From contig NZ_CP133319.1 in the NCBI RefSeq assembly GCF_038811545.1, positions 1,889,516 to 1,953,515 of the forward strand: a stretch of DNA of 64,000 nucleotides. Direction: 5' to 3'. The notes beneath the pieces are model-generated. The model saw nothing but the letters and a program-made list of their open reading frames with translations. It was not told where the DNA came from and did no database searches. This stretch comes from Rhodoligotrophos sp. CJ14. Lineage in GTDB: Bacteria; Pseudomonadota; Alphaproteobacteria; Rhizobiales; Im1. Both the position numbers and the translations under genes were made by a program. Positions 42,530 through 50,356 of this stretch are shown here, one piece after another; positions within the stretch are counted from its first letter, which is position 1; each line of letters opens with the position of its first letter.

Positions 42530-43011
42530 CTGCCTTGCCAGCTCTGGGCCTGCTGCAGGTGCTCCTGGAGCTTGGGCAACATCGCCTTCGCGAATTCCGC
42601 GGCCGGGCCTTTGCCATTGGCCTGAGCGTCGAAGAGGTTGATGGCCTCCTGGTGGCCCTTGATCATCACATCCATGAAGGCCTTGTCGAAGCCTTCATCG
42701 ATCCGCTGCAGCTTGGCATACTCCGCTTGATCTTTGTCGCTCGGTGCAATGGGTGCGGCAACGTCCAGCTGTTGCGCCAGCGCTATGGCTTTCTCATTCG
42801 CGCGGGTGTGCTCAGCGACCATCTTCTCGGCATAGGCGCGCACGGCCTCCTCCTTGGCCTTGTCCAGACCCAGCTTGCCGATGGCGATTTCCGCGAGATT
42901 GATCTCCATGGCCCTGGTCATGAACGTGCGGTCGTCCATTTCCGCCCGGGCGGGCCCCGTAACGATCAGAAGTCCGAAGAACAAGCCGCCCAGCCATTTT
43001 GCTATCGCCAT
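42526..43011 (-). CDS. DUF4142 domain protein (ferritin-like, secreted)
   Basis: This 161-residue protein has a signal peptide (MAIAKWLGGLFFGLLIVTGPARA) and a four-helix DUF4142 domain: RTFMTRAMEINLAEIAIGKL, AYAEKMVAEHTRANEKA, DKAFMDVMIKGHQEAINLF, LPKLQEHLQQAQ. It is predicted to be periplasmic. The function of this family is unknown, though it is common in stress-related loci. An EcfG-type promoter lies 45-69 bases upstream. The last codon borders a repeat element that provides the stop. Confidence 0.88.
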   Translation of the reverse strand: MAIAKWLGGLFFGLLIVTGPARAEMDDRTFMTRAMEINLAEIAIGKLGLDKAKEEAVRAYAEKMVAEHTRANEKAIALAQQLDVAAPIAPSDKDQAEYAKLQRIDEGFDKAFMDVMIKGHQEAINLFDAQANGKGPAAEFAKAMLPKLQEHLQQAQSWQGS

Positions 43012-43055
43012 CCTCGCCTCCTGAATTGGCGTATCGCCCGCTCTACGGCAGGGCT

Positions 43056-43080
43056 AACCAAAGCGGGACGGCTCGGTTCC
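43056..43080 (-). promoter_or_regulatory. EcfG-type general-stress promoter of the DUF4142 gene
   Basis: On the minus strand GGAAC (43080-43076) is followed by 17 bases and GTT (43058-43056). Spacing and both boxes equal those before the manganese catalase gene. It would give a leader of roughly 35-40 bases before the ATG at 43011. Confidence 0.6.
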
Positions 43081-43126
43081 GCTTTGGTCTGGAGGCAGGC
43101 TGATTGGGAGGCTCGAAGCCCGTGTT

Positions 43127-44422
43127 TTAGCGGGTCGAAGCCTCGAGCACGTCGTCAAAGGTGCGCAGGCCCGTACGAGGCGCCGAGACCAGCACCGCCA
43201 TGTTGCCGGGCCGATGCTCGTTCTTCCACATGCGGGTATGCGCCTTGGGGATGTCGAGCCAGGAGAACACTTCCGACATGCAGGGATCGATCCGCCGGTT
43301 GATGACCAGCTGGTTCGCTTGGGCTGCCTGCTTGAGATGCGCGAAATGCGACCCCTGGATACGCTTCTGATGCATCCAGACATAGCGCGCATCGAAGGTG
43401 ATGTTGAACCCGGTGGTCCCGGCACAGAACACCACCATGCCGCCGCGCTTCACCACGAAGCAGGAGACCGGGAAGGTTGCCTCCCCCGGATGCTCGAAGA
43501 CGAAATCAACATTCACGCCCTTGCCGGTAATGTTCCAGATCGCCTTGCCGAACTCGCGCACATTCTTCAGCCAGTTGGCATAATCCTCCGTGCCGACCTG
43601 CGGCATCTGCCCCCAGCAATTGAAGTCCTTGCGGTTGATCACGCCGCGCGCGCCGAGCGACATCACATAGTCGCGCTTATCCTCTTCCGAGATCACCCCG
43701 ATGGCGGATGCCCCTGCTGTCGCGCACAGCTGCACCGCCATGGAGCCGAGCCCGCCGGAGGCACCCCACACCAGCACGTTATGCCCGGGCCTGAGAATAT
43801 GCGGGCGATGGCCGAACAGCATGCGATAGGCCGTGGCGAGCGTAAGCGTGTAGCAGGCGGATTCTTCCCAGGTGAGGTGCTGCGGCCGCGGCATCAATTG
43901 GCGCGACTGCACCCGGCAGAATTGAGCGAAGGAGCCATCCGGCGTCTCATAACCCCAGATGCGCTGGGATGCCGAGAACATCGGGTCGCCGCCATTGCAC
44001 TCCTCGTCATCGCCATCATCTTGATTGCAATGGATGATGACCTCGTCGCCGACCTTCCAGCGCTTCACCTTGGAGCCGACCGCCCAGACGATGCCGGACG
44101 CGTCCGACCCGGCGATGTGATAGGGCTGCTTATGAACGTCGAAAGTGGAAATGGGTTTGCCGAGCCCGGCCCAGATCCCGTTGTAATTGACGCCGGCGGC
44201 CATCACCAGCACCAGCACCTCGTCGCTGTCGATCTCCCAAGTGGGCACCACCTCCAACTGCATGGCCTCTTCGGGCGGCCCGTGCCGGTCGCGCCGGATC
44301 ACCCAGGCATGCATTTTCGAGGGCACATGGCCCAGCGGAGGAATTTCGCCGATATCGTAAAGGTCTTTCTTCGGTGCATTGATATTGGCGGCATTGGCGA
44401 CCACAGAGGCGACTGCGCTCAT
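43127..44422 (-). CDS. ccr: Crotonyl-CoA carboxylase/reductase
   Basis: A 431-residue member of the medium-chain dehydrogenase/reductase superfamily. Ccr reductively carboxylates crotonyl-CoA with NADPH and CO2 to ethylmalonyl-CoA, the key step of the ethylmalonyl-CoA pathway for acetyl-CoA assimilation. Features are LYDIGEIPPLGHVPSKMHAW at the start, MAAGVNYNGIWAGLG (with the CO2-binding asparagine region), the NADPH loop VWGASGGLGSMAVQLC and VDFVFEHPGEATFPVS. Length and sequence fit Ccr rather than ordinary quinone reductases. It diverges from ethylmalonyl-CoA mutase, the enzyme that acts later in the same pathway after an epimerase. Confidence 0.96.
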   Translation of the reverse strand: MSAVASVVANAANINAPKKDLYDIGEIPPLGHVPSKMHAWVIRRDRHGPPEEAMQLEVVPTWEIDSDEVLVLVMAAGVNYNGIWAGLGKPISTFDVHKQPYHIAGSDASGIVWAVGSKVKRWKVGDEVIIHCNQDDGDDEECNGGDPMFSASQRIWGYETPDGSFAQFCRVQSRQLMPRPQHLTWEESACYTLTLATAYRMLFGHRPHILRPGHNVLVWGASGGLGSMAVQLCATAGASAIGVISEEDKRDYVMSLGARGVINRKDFNCWGQMPQVGTEDYANWLKNVREFGKAIWNITGKGVNVDFVFEHPGEATFPVSCFVVKRGGMVVFCAGTTGFNITFDARYVWMHQKRIQGSHFAHLKQAAQANQLVINRRIDPCMSEVFSWLDIPKAHTRMWKNEHRPGNMAVLVSAPRTGLRTFDDVLEASTR

Positions 44423-44522
44423 GATCCAGCACTCCTCATGATTTCCACCCCTTGCCCGCTACCTGCTTCTGTTTTGGGCAATTGACACCATAGCAGGCAG
44501 CACAGAGCAAACCCAAGGGATA

Positions 44523-44611
44523 TTGCGTCGCAACATTTCGGGATGCAACAATAAAGGTAGTTTTCGTTTCAAAAGCATTAGGAACCAGTGCACTGGCCGG
44601 TTGCACCGCAA
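44523..44611. promoter_or_regulatory. Divergent ccr/ecm control region with repeated TTGC-N3-GCAA sites
   Basis: The 232-base gap holds TTGCGTCGCAA at 44523-44533 and TTGCACCGCAA at 44601-44611, two copies of TTGC-N3-GCAA with centres 78 bases apart. Between them is a perfect palindrome CCAGTGCACTGG (44585-44596). The repeats could be sites for a short-chain acyl-CoA-responsive regulator acting on both genes; the protein is not identified here. Confidence 0.45.
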
Positions 44612-44654
44612 AACAAGCCATGCTGTGATACAGGCCCAATCGGAGGAAACTGCC

Positions 44655-46658
44655 ATGTCCGACAGGTCTTCGTCCCCCCAGGAGCGAGATAAGCCGTGGA
44701 TTTTCAGGACCTATGCCGGCCATTCCTCGGCTGAGGCGTCCAATGCCCTCTACCGTAAGAACCTGGAAAAAGGACAGACCGGCCTGTCGATTGCCTTCGA
44801 TCTGCCGACCCAGACCGGCTATGACGCCGACCATGTTCTTGCTCGCGGGGAAGTCGGCAAGGTTGGCGTGCCCATCATGCATCTTGGCGATATGCGGCGC
44901 CTGCTCGACGGTATTCCGCTCGACAAGATGAACACCTCCATGACCATCAATGCCACGGCGCCTTGGCTTCTGGCGCTCTATGTGGCCTTGGCGGATGAGC
45001 AGGGTGTCAATCGCAAGACCCTCTCCGGCACCACCCAGAACGACATCGTCAAGGAATACCTGTCGCGCGGCACCTATGTCTTCCCGCCCGCGCCTTCCCT
45101 CAGGCTCACCAATGACGTGATCACCTGGGCCTATCGCGAGACCCCCAAGTGGAATCCGACCAATGTCTGCTCCTACCATTTGCAGGAGGCAGGCGCGACG
45201 CCTGTTCAGGAAGTGGCCTATGCCCTCGCAACCGCCCAGGAGATCCTGGACGGCGTCAAGGGCTCGGGCACGGTCAGCGAAACCGATTTCCCCCAGCTCG
45301 TCGGCCGCATCTCGTTCTTCGTCAATGCAGGCATTCGCTTCATCACCGAAATCTGCAAGCTGCGGGCCTTCGCCGAACTGTGGGACGAGATCTGCCTCAA
45401 CCGCTACGGCGTCACTGACGAGCGCTTCCGCCGTTTCCGCTACGGCGTGCAGGTGAATTCGCTGGGGCTGACGGAGCAGCAGCCGGAGAATAACGTCTAC
45501 CGTATTCTGCTGGAAATGCTGGCCGTCACCCTCTCCAAGAACGCCCGTGCCCGCGCGGTGCAATTGCCGGCCTGGAACGAGGCGCTCGGCCTGCCCCGGC
45601 CGTGGGACCAGCAATGGTCGCTGCGCATGCAGCAGGTTCTGGCCTTCGAGACCGACCTCCTCGAATTCGGCGACATATTCGATGGCTCGACCGAGATCGC
45701 CCGCAAGACGGACGAGATCAAGCAGGCTGTGCGGGAAGAGCTCGCCCGCGTCGAAGCCATGGGTGGCGCGATTGCCGCCATCGAAACCGGCTACATGAAG
45801 CAGGAGCTGGTGAAGTCCAACGCGAGCCGCTTGCAGACGATCGAGGCCGGCGAGCGGACCGTTGTCGGCGTCAATGCCTTCACCGCCAGCGAGCCATCGC
45901 CGCTATCTGCGAGCGACGGTAACATTCTGACGGTGCCGGAATCGATCGAACTGGAAGCCATAGATAGCCTGAAGGCGTGGCGCGCCAAACGCGATGAGCG
46001 CGCCGTCGCATCGGCCCTGGCAGAGTTGCGGGCAGCCGCCACGGAAGGCCGCGATATCATGGAGCCTTCGATTGCAGCCGCCAAAGCGGGCGTGACCACC
46101 GGTGAATGGGGCGAGACCCTGCGGAATGTCTTCGGTCAATATCGCGCCCCAACCGGCGTCACTGGTTTCAGCGTGATCATCCCAGCTCAAGAGCGGGACA
46201 TTGCCGCCATTCGCGAGAAAGTGGCGGAAGCATCCCGCCGGCTTGGCGAGCAGATGAAGTTGCTGGTCGGCAAGCCCGGGCTCGATGGCCATTCGAACGG
46301 TGCCGAGCAGGTTGCGGTGCGCGCCCGCGAATGCGGCATGGAGGTGATCTACGACGGGATTCGGCTGACCCCGGCCGAGATCGTCGACAGCGCCCAGTGC
46401 GAGCGGCCCCATGTCATCGGGCTCTCGATCCTGTCCGGCAGCCATGTGCCGCTCGTGCGCGACGTCATGAACCGGCTCCGCAATGCCGGTCTCGGCGACG
46501 TGCCGGTTGTGGTGGGCGGCATCATCCCCACCGAGGATGTCTATGTCCTCAAGCAATGCGGGGTCCGCAGCGTCTACACGCCCAAGGACTTCGCCCTCAA
46601 TGCCATCATGGACGAGATCGTCGAGCTGGTGCTGAGCCGGGAAACCGAGGCGGCCTGA
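44655..46658 (+). CDS. ecm: Ethylmalonyl-CoA mutase (B12-dependent)
   Basis: 667 residues from the ATG at 44655, chosen for GGAGGA at 44642-44647; the frame extends 132 bases upstream through the control region. The N-terminal part is a methylmalonyl-CoA mutase-type barrel (RTYAGHSSAEASNALYRKN, SIAFDLPTQTGYDADH, NVCSYHLQEAGA). The C-terminal part binds cobalamin, with GLDGHSNGAEQ as the DxHxxG base-off motif at residues of about 540 and VVGGIIPTEDV after it. Being a single chain of this size and next to ccr identifies it as the ethylmalonyl-CoA-specific mutase (MeaA/Ecm), which makes methylsuccinyl-CoA. Confidence 0.93.
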   Translation: MSDRSSSPQERDKPWIFRTYAGHSSAEASNALYRKNLEKGQTGLSIAFDLPTQTGYDADHVLARGEVGKVGVPIMHLGDMRRLLDGIPLDKMNTSMTINATAPWLLALYVALADEQGVNRKTLSGTTQNDIVKEYLSRGTYVFPPAPSLRLTNDVITWAYRETPKWNPTNVCSYHLQEAGATPVQEVAYALATAQEILDGVKGSGTVSETDFPQLVGRISFFVNAGIRFITEICKLRAFAELWDEICLNRYGVTDERFRRFRYGVQVNSLGLTEQQPENNVYRILLEMLAVTLSKNARARAVQLPAWNEALGLPRPWDQQWSLRMQQVLAFETDLLEFGDIFDGSTEIARKTDEIKQAVREELARVEAMGGAIAAIETGYMKQELVKSNASRLQTIEAGERTVVGVNAFTASEPSPLSASDGNILTVPESIELEAIDSLKAWRAKRDERAVASALAELRAAATEGRDIMEPSIAAAKAGVTTGEWGETLRNVFGQYRAPTGVTGFSVIIPAQERDIAAIREKVAEASRRLGEQMKLLVGKPGLDGHSNGAEQVAVRARECGMEVIYDGIRLTPAEIVDSAQCERPHVIGLSILSGSHVPLVRDVMNRLRNAGLGDVPVVVGGIIPTEDVYVLKQCGVRSVYTPKDFALNAIMDEIVELVLSRETEAA

Positions 46659-46669
46659 GATCAGGCCGC
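46650..46669 (+). terminator. Hairpin over the ecm stop codon
   Basis: GCGGCCTG (46650-46657) and CAGGCCGC (46662-46669) form a perfect eight-pair stem with an AGAT loop; the stop codon TGA (46656-46658) is inside it. TTC follows but no T-run. It may terminate ecm transcription in the 27-base gap before the convergent small gene. Confidence 0.5.
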
Positions 46670-46685
46670 TTCAGGATATGCCCGA

Positions 46686-46871
46686 TTACGCCTTCTTGAT
46701 CAGCCGTTCGATCGCGCGGCGGGCAGCTTCGTCGGCCTTGTGATTGGCACCGTCCACCACCCCCGCCGTGACCGGTGCCCCGGCTCCGGGCTTGTAGACG
46801 GCCCAATGCCAGCGATTCCGCCCACGACCACTGACGGTGTATTTGTAACCCTGATATTCGATCTCTGCCAT
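46686..46871 (-). CDS. Small conserved-looking protein, 61 residues, function unknown
   Basis: The protein begins MAEIEYQGYKYTVSGRGRNR and contains WHWAVYKPG and a basic, alanine-rich C-terminal helix (KADEAARRAIERLIKK). The aromatic-rich beta part and helix have normal protein composition, and an ATG with regular codon use supports a real gene. No family is recognised. It converges with ecm. Confidence 0.55.
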   Translation of the reverse strand: MAEIEYQGYKYTVSGRGRNRWHWAVYKPGAGAPVTAGVVDGANHKADEAARRAIERLIKKA

Positions 46872-46979
46872 GTTGGTCCTGGGCGATCCTGCTTGCGATG
46901 GTTGTGGCTTTACCCGATATGGGCGCGGGGCTTACTAACAGTAATTTCCCTTGGCGTTAAGTGAATCGGAGCATCCAAC

Positions 46980-47804
46980 ATAGCCCGCATTCTTTCCATA
47001 TCATCTCAGGTCGTCCGTGGGCATGTGGGCAATTCGGCGGCTGTTCCGGCACTGCGCGCGCTCGGTCATGAGGTCTGGCCGCTGCCGACCATCATTCTGT
47101 CCAATCATCCAGCCCATGGCGCAACCGCAGCGACTGCGATCAAGCCGGACGATCTCGACGCCATGCTCTCGAGGCTTGCCGAATTCGGCTGGCTTGACGA
47201 GCTTGATGCAGTTTTTGCCGGCTATTTCCGGGACCCGGGCCAGGTTGCGGTCACCGCTCGACACATCGAGAGCCTGAAGCGCAAGAAGCCCGCCCTCAAG
47301 ACCTTCATCGATCCCATTATCGGCGATGATCCTCGCGGCCTCTACGTGCCTTTGCCTGTGGCCGAGGCCATTCGCGACCGGCTGCTGCCGCTGGCCGATA
47401 TCATCGCGCCGAACCGGTTCGAGCTGTCCTGGCTGGCCGGAATGGAGGTTGAGAATCTTGCCCAGGCGCGCACGGCAGCTGCCCGCCTGCCGACACCGGA
47501 GATCATCGTCACCTCCTTCACACAGAGGGAAGGCGTGCTGTCCAACCTGCTGATCACTTCAGACAGGGTGCTGGCCGCCCATACTCGGCGCCGGCCGCAA
47601 GTGCCGCAGGGCACCGGTGATCTCCTGTCGAGCCTCACCCTTGGTCACTTGCTGAACGGATATAATGTAAGCGAAAGCCTCGGCCGGGCCGTCGCAGGTA
47701 TCGAGGTTGTACTCGACGCGACCGGCACCCGTGATGAACTGGCATTGACCGCGGCGCTTCCTCAGCTCGCCACCATATCCCCGGCAACCGTCGAGTCCGC
47801 CTGA
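46980..47804 (+). CDS. pdxY: Pyridoxal kinase, PdxY type, with apparent ATA start codon
   Basis: The PfkB-like kinase converts pyridoxal to pyridoxal 5'-phosphate. A longest-frame start at GTG 47025 would lose the conserved N-terminus: the codons before it read ARILSISSQVVRGH, matching the ILAIQSHVVYGHAGNSAA start of E. coli PdxY with its substrate-binding serine. No ATG, GTG or TTG exists between the in-frame stop at 46962 and 47025. The codon in the right place is ATA at 46980-46982, eight bases after GGAG (46968-46971). Other marks are PLPTIILSNHPAHGA, the DPIIGDDPRGLYV segment and VPQGTGDLLSSLTL with the catalytic Asp. So either a rare start codon is used or the start has been lost by mutation or base-call error. 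Confidence 0.85.
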   Translation: MARILSISSQVVRGHVGNSAAVPALRALGHEVWPLPTIILSNHPAHGATAATAIKPDDLDAMLSRLAEFGWLDELDAVFAGYFRDPGQVAVTARHIESLKRKKPALKTFIDPIIGDDPRGLYVPLPVAEAIRDRLLPLADIIAPNRFELSWLAGMEVENLAQARTAAARLPTPEIIVTSFTQREGVLSNLLITSDRVLAAHTRRRPQVPQGTGDLLSSLTLGHLLNGYNVSESLGRAVAGIEVVLDATGTRDELALTAALPQLATISPATVESA

Positions 47805-47824
47805 ACCGCAGGATAAGGCCGGGG

Positions 47825-50356
47825 TCATCCCACTCTGAGCGCCGCCACCGGCAACTGAGCGAGCAGCTTGCTCACCAGCAGCTCACCCGCGCCTTCGATG
47901 ATCCCTTGCGTGAAGAGATCATGCCAGCGCCCATCGCTGAGCCCGTCCGCCAGGGTGATCCGCGTATCCGCCCATAGCTCGGCCGGCAACACCGGCTCCA
48001 GGAGTTCGGACGCCAGAACCAGCGGGTGCCGGGCGATGACGACCAGCAGAGCGCGATCTTGGCTGACCCGCCCATAGGCGAGAACGTGCCGGGCATTGCT
48101 GCCCTCGACCTGCAAGGGAACATAGTCGCCGCTTGCAAACAGATCAGGATCCTGCGCACGCAAACCAAGCAGTCTTGCCACGATTGCTTGCTTCACCCGC
48201 CCCGAGCGCCAGTCCCTGATATCGATCGGCTCTTCATCGGCAAGTTCCGCCAGGGCCCGAGCGCGCGCCTCGAAGTCAACCGGCCGCCGGTTGTCGGGGT
48301 CGACCATGCTCTGATCCCACCACTCGGCCCCCTGATAGATATCGGGCACGCCCGGCGACGTGAGCTTGAGCACCACTTGGGCCAATCCATTGATGGCCCC
48401 TGCTGCTGCGATCCGATTGGCCATGGCCGCCATACCCGCGATGAAGGCACCCGAGCGCTCCGGATCGAGCGTCGCGTCGATAAAGGCGAACATCGCCTCC
48501 TCATGCGACTGGGTCGGGTCCGTCCATCGCGTATATTCCTTGGCCTCGCGCAATGCCTTGGACATGAACCCGCGCATACGCTCTCGCAACGAGGCTAGAT
48601 CGGGCGCCCCGGACACTGGCCATATGCCGAGCAGCATCTGGTAATAGAGCCAGATCTCCTTCGGGTGCGGCACCAGCCGCGAACCGAGTGGCCGCCGGAA
48701 CGGCGCAGTCAGCGACCACCAATGTTCAGCCTGCTTGGCGAACACCTCCGGGATATCCGCAAGCACCGCGATGCGCGCACGCGTATCCTCGCCTCGCTTG
48801 GTGTCATGCGAACTGGTGGTGAGCATGCAGAGCGGCCAGTGCTCGCCCCGTTCGCGATTGGCCTCGTGGAACAAGGCCGGCGTGACCGTTGGGCCTGCGG
48901 GCTCAGCGCCCACCTCGTTGAGGGCAATCAGCGGTACGAACCGGTAGAAAGCGGTATCTTCCAGCGATTTCGCGGTCAGGGGTCCGGAGACCTGCTGAAA
49001 AGCCATGGCGAAAGCGAATCCATCCTGTGTCTCGCCGCGCAGCAGCCGCATCACATAACGCAACTCCTCCAGGGATTCCGCCCCGATCTCGTCTTCTGCG
49101 GCAAGCTCGACCCGGCGCAGAACCTCCGCGTCTTCCTCGCTCAGCCCCTCCTCGTTGATATAGGTCCGATATTGCGGGAACGCGACCAGCACCTCGGTCA
49201 GCGCCCGCCGCAAGGCTGGCTCGGAGACATCGCGCATCGCGGGATCCTGCTGCGCGATCTCATAAGCTCGGTGCGCTAGGGTATTGAGCTCCGTTGCAAA
49301 ACTCAGCCCGAGAATGAACCGCTTTGACTGCTCCGCGATGGCACCGTAATTGCGCTTATCGCCCGTGAAGGCTCGATAGGCCTTGTCGAGCGCCGCATAG
49401 CCGTCCTGATGGACCTGAAGCGCGGTGACGAACCGGCCGAACTCATAGCCCGTGGTGCCCTCCACCGGCCAGTCGCTCCTCAGCTTCTCATCGCCCTCCA
49501 GGATCTTCTCGACCACGATGTAGAACGGGTCATCCCGCAACCCAGAGACCGCCGCACGCAGCCGCTTGAGATAGGTCGCGGGGTCGCGCAATCCATCGAT
49601 ATGATCAAGCCGCAGCCCGTCAATGTCGCCCGCCCGTACCAGGTCGAAGACCAGGCGGTGGGTTGCATCGAACACCTCCGGATCTTCCATGCGCAGCGCA
49701 ACGAGGTCGTTGATATCGAAGAAGCGGCGATAGTTGAGCGCGTCGGAAGCCATGCGCCAATGCGCCAACCGATAATGCTGCGCCTCGAGCAGCCTGTGCA
49801 AGGCTTCCGCTGTGTTCACCTGCCGTGGATCAAGGCTCCGCGACGTCTCCGCAGAAAGAGGAAAGCGCTTGTCATAATAGGCAATTTGCGCCTCGCCCGT
49901 CTCGTTGACGATCGAAAGCTGACCGTCAGCGAGCACCGTGCCATAGGCTTCGCCGAGCACCGGCAATAAGACCCGCCCTTCATACCGCGTCCAGTCAATG
50001 TCGAAGAAACGGGCATAGCGGCTGTCTTGTCCGTGCTTCAGAACGTCATACCACCAGCCATTCTCCGGTGATGCGGCCATATGGTTCGGCACGATATCGA
50101 GAATGAGCCCGAGACCTTCCGCCTTCAGCGCCGCACTGAGCGCCCTGAATCCGGCTTCTCCGCCCAAAGCCTCGTCGAACACATTGCAGTCGGTCACGTC
50201 ATAGCCGTGGGTCGAGCCCGACTGCGCAGCAAAGACCGGCGAGGCATAGACATGGCTCACCCCCAGCCGTCTCAGATAGGGCGCGATCTCTGCCGCGGAT
50301 TGGAAGGTGAAGCCATTCCTGAATTGCAGGCGATAGGTCGCGCGAACGCTGGTCAT
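47825..50356 (-). CDS. treY: Malto-oligosyltrehalose synthase
   Basis: An 843-residue GH13 protein. TreY turns the reducing end of a malto-oligosaccharide into a trehalose unit. The N-terminus TYRLQFRNGFTFQSAAEIAPYL-type start is diagnostic, followed by LILDIVPNHMA, the nucleophile aspartate in GLRLDHIDGL and the acid in YIVVEKILEGDE. The late VPDIYQGAEWWDQSMVDPDN is also typical. Start at 50356 overlaps the malQ stop by four bases. It is the last gene of the seven-gene run and works with TreZ. Confidence 0.96.
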   Translation of the reverse strand: MTSVRATYRLQFRNGFTFQSAAEIAPYLRRLGVSHVYASPVFAAQSGSTHGYDVTDCNVFDEALGGEAGFRALSAALKAEGLGLILDIVPNHMAASPENGWWYDVLKHGQDSRYARFFDIDWTRYEGRVLLPVLGEAYGTVLADGQLSIVNETGEAQIAYYDKRFPLSAETSRSLDPRQVNTAEALHRLLEAQHYRLAHWRMASDALNYRRFFDINDLVALRMEDPEVFDATHRLVFDLVRAGDIDGLRLDHIDGLRDPATYLKRLRAAVSGLRDDPFYIVVEKILEGDEKLRSDWPVEGTTGYEFGRFVTALQVHQDGYAALDKAYRAFTGDKRNYGAIAEQSKRFILGLSFATELNTLAHRAYEIAQQDPAMRDVSEPALRRALTEVLVAFPQYRTYINEEGLSEEDAEVLRRVELAAEDEIGAESLEELRYVMRLLRGETQDGFAFAMAFQQVSGPLTAKSLEDTAFYRFVPLIALNEVGAEPAGPTVTPALFHEANRERGEHWPLCMLTTSSHDTKRGEDTRARIAVLADIPEVFAKQAEHWWSLTAPFRRPLGSRLVPHPKEIWLYYQMLLGIWPVSGAPDLASLRERMRGFMSKALREAKEYTRWTDPTQSHEEAMFAFIDATLDPERSGAFIAGMAAMANRIAAAGAINGLAQVVLKLTSPGVPDIYQGAEWWDQSMVDPDNRRPVDFEARARALAELADEEPIDIRDWRSGRVKQAIVARLLGLRAQDPDLFASGDYVPLQVEGSNARHVLAYGRVSQDRALLVVIARHPLVLASELLEPVLPAELWADTRITLADGLSDGRWHDLFTQGIIEGAGELLVSKLLAQLPVAALRVG

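Noticed and set aside
44581-44602. GGAAC followed by GTT upstream of ecm as an EcfG promoter
   Set aside because: The spacer is only 14 bases, shorter than the 16-18 bases of real EcfG promoters.
44423-44654. Cobalamin riboswitch before the B12-dependent mutase
   Set aside because: No B12-box-like conserved core was recognised in the gap, and there is little room beside the divergent promoter elements.
47805-47824. Terminator between convergent pdxY and treY
   Set aside because: The gap is only 20 bases and holds no hairpin or T-tract.
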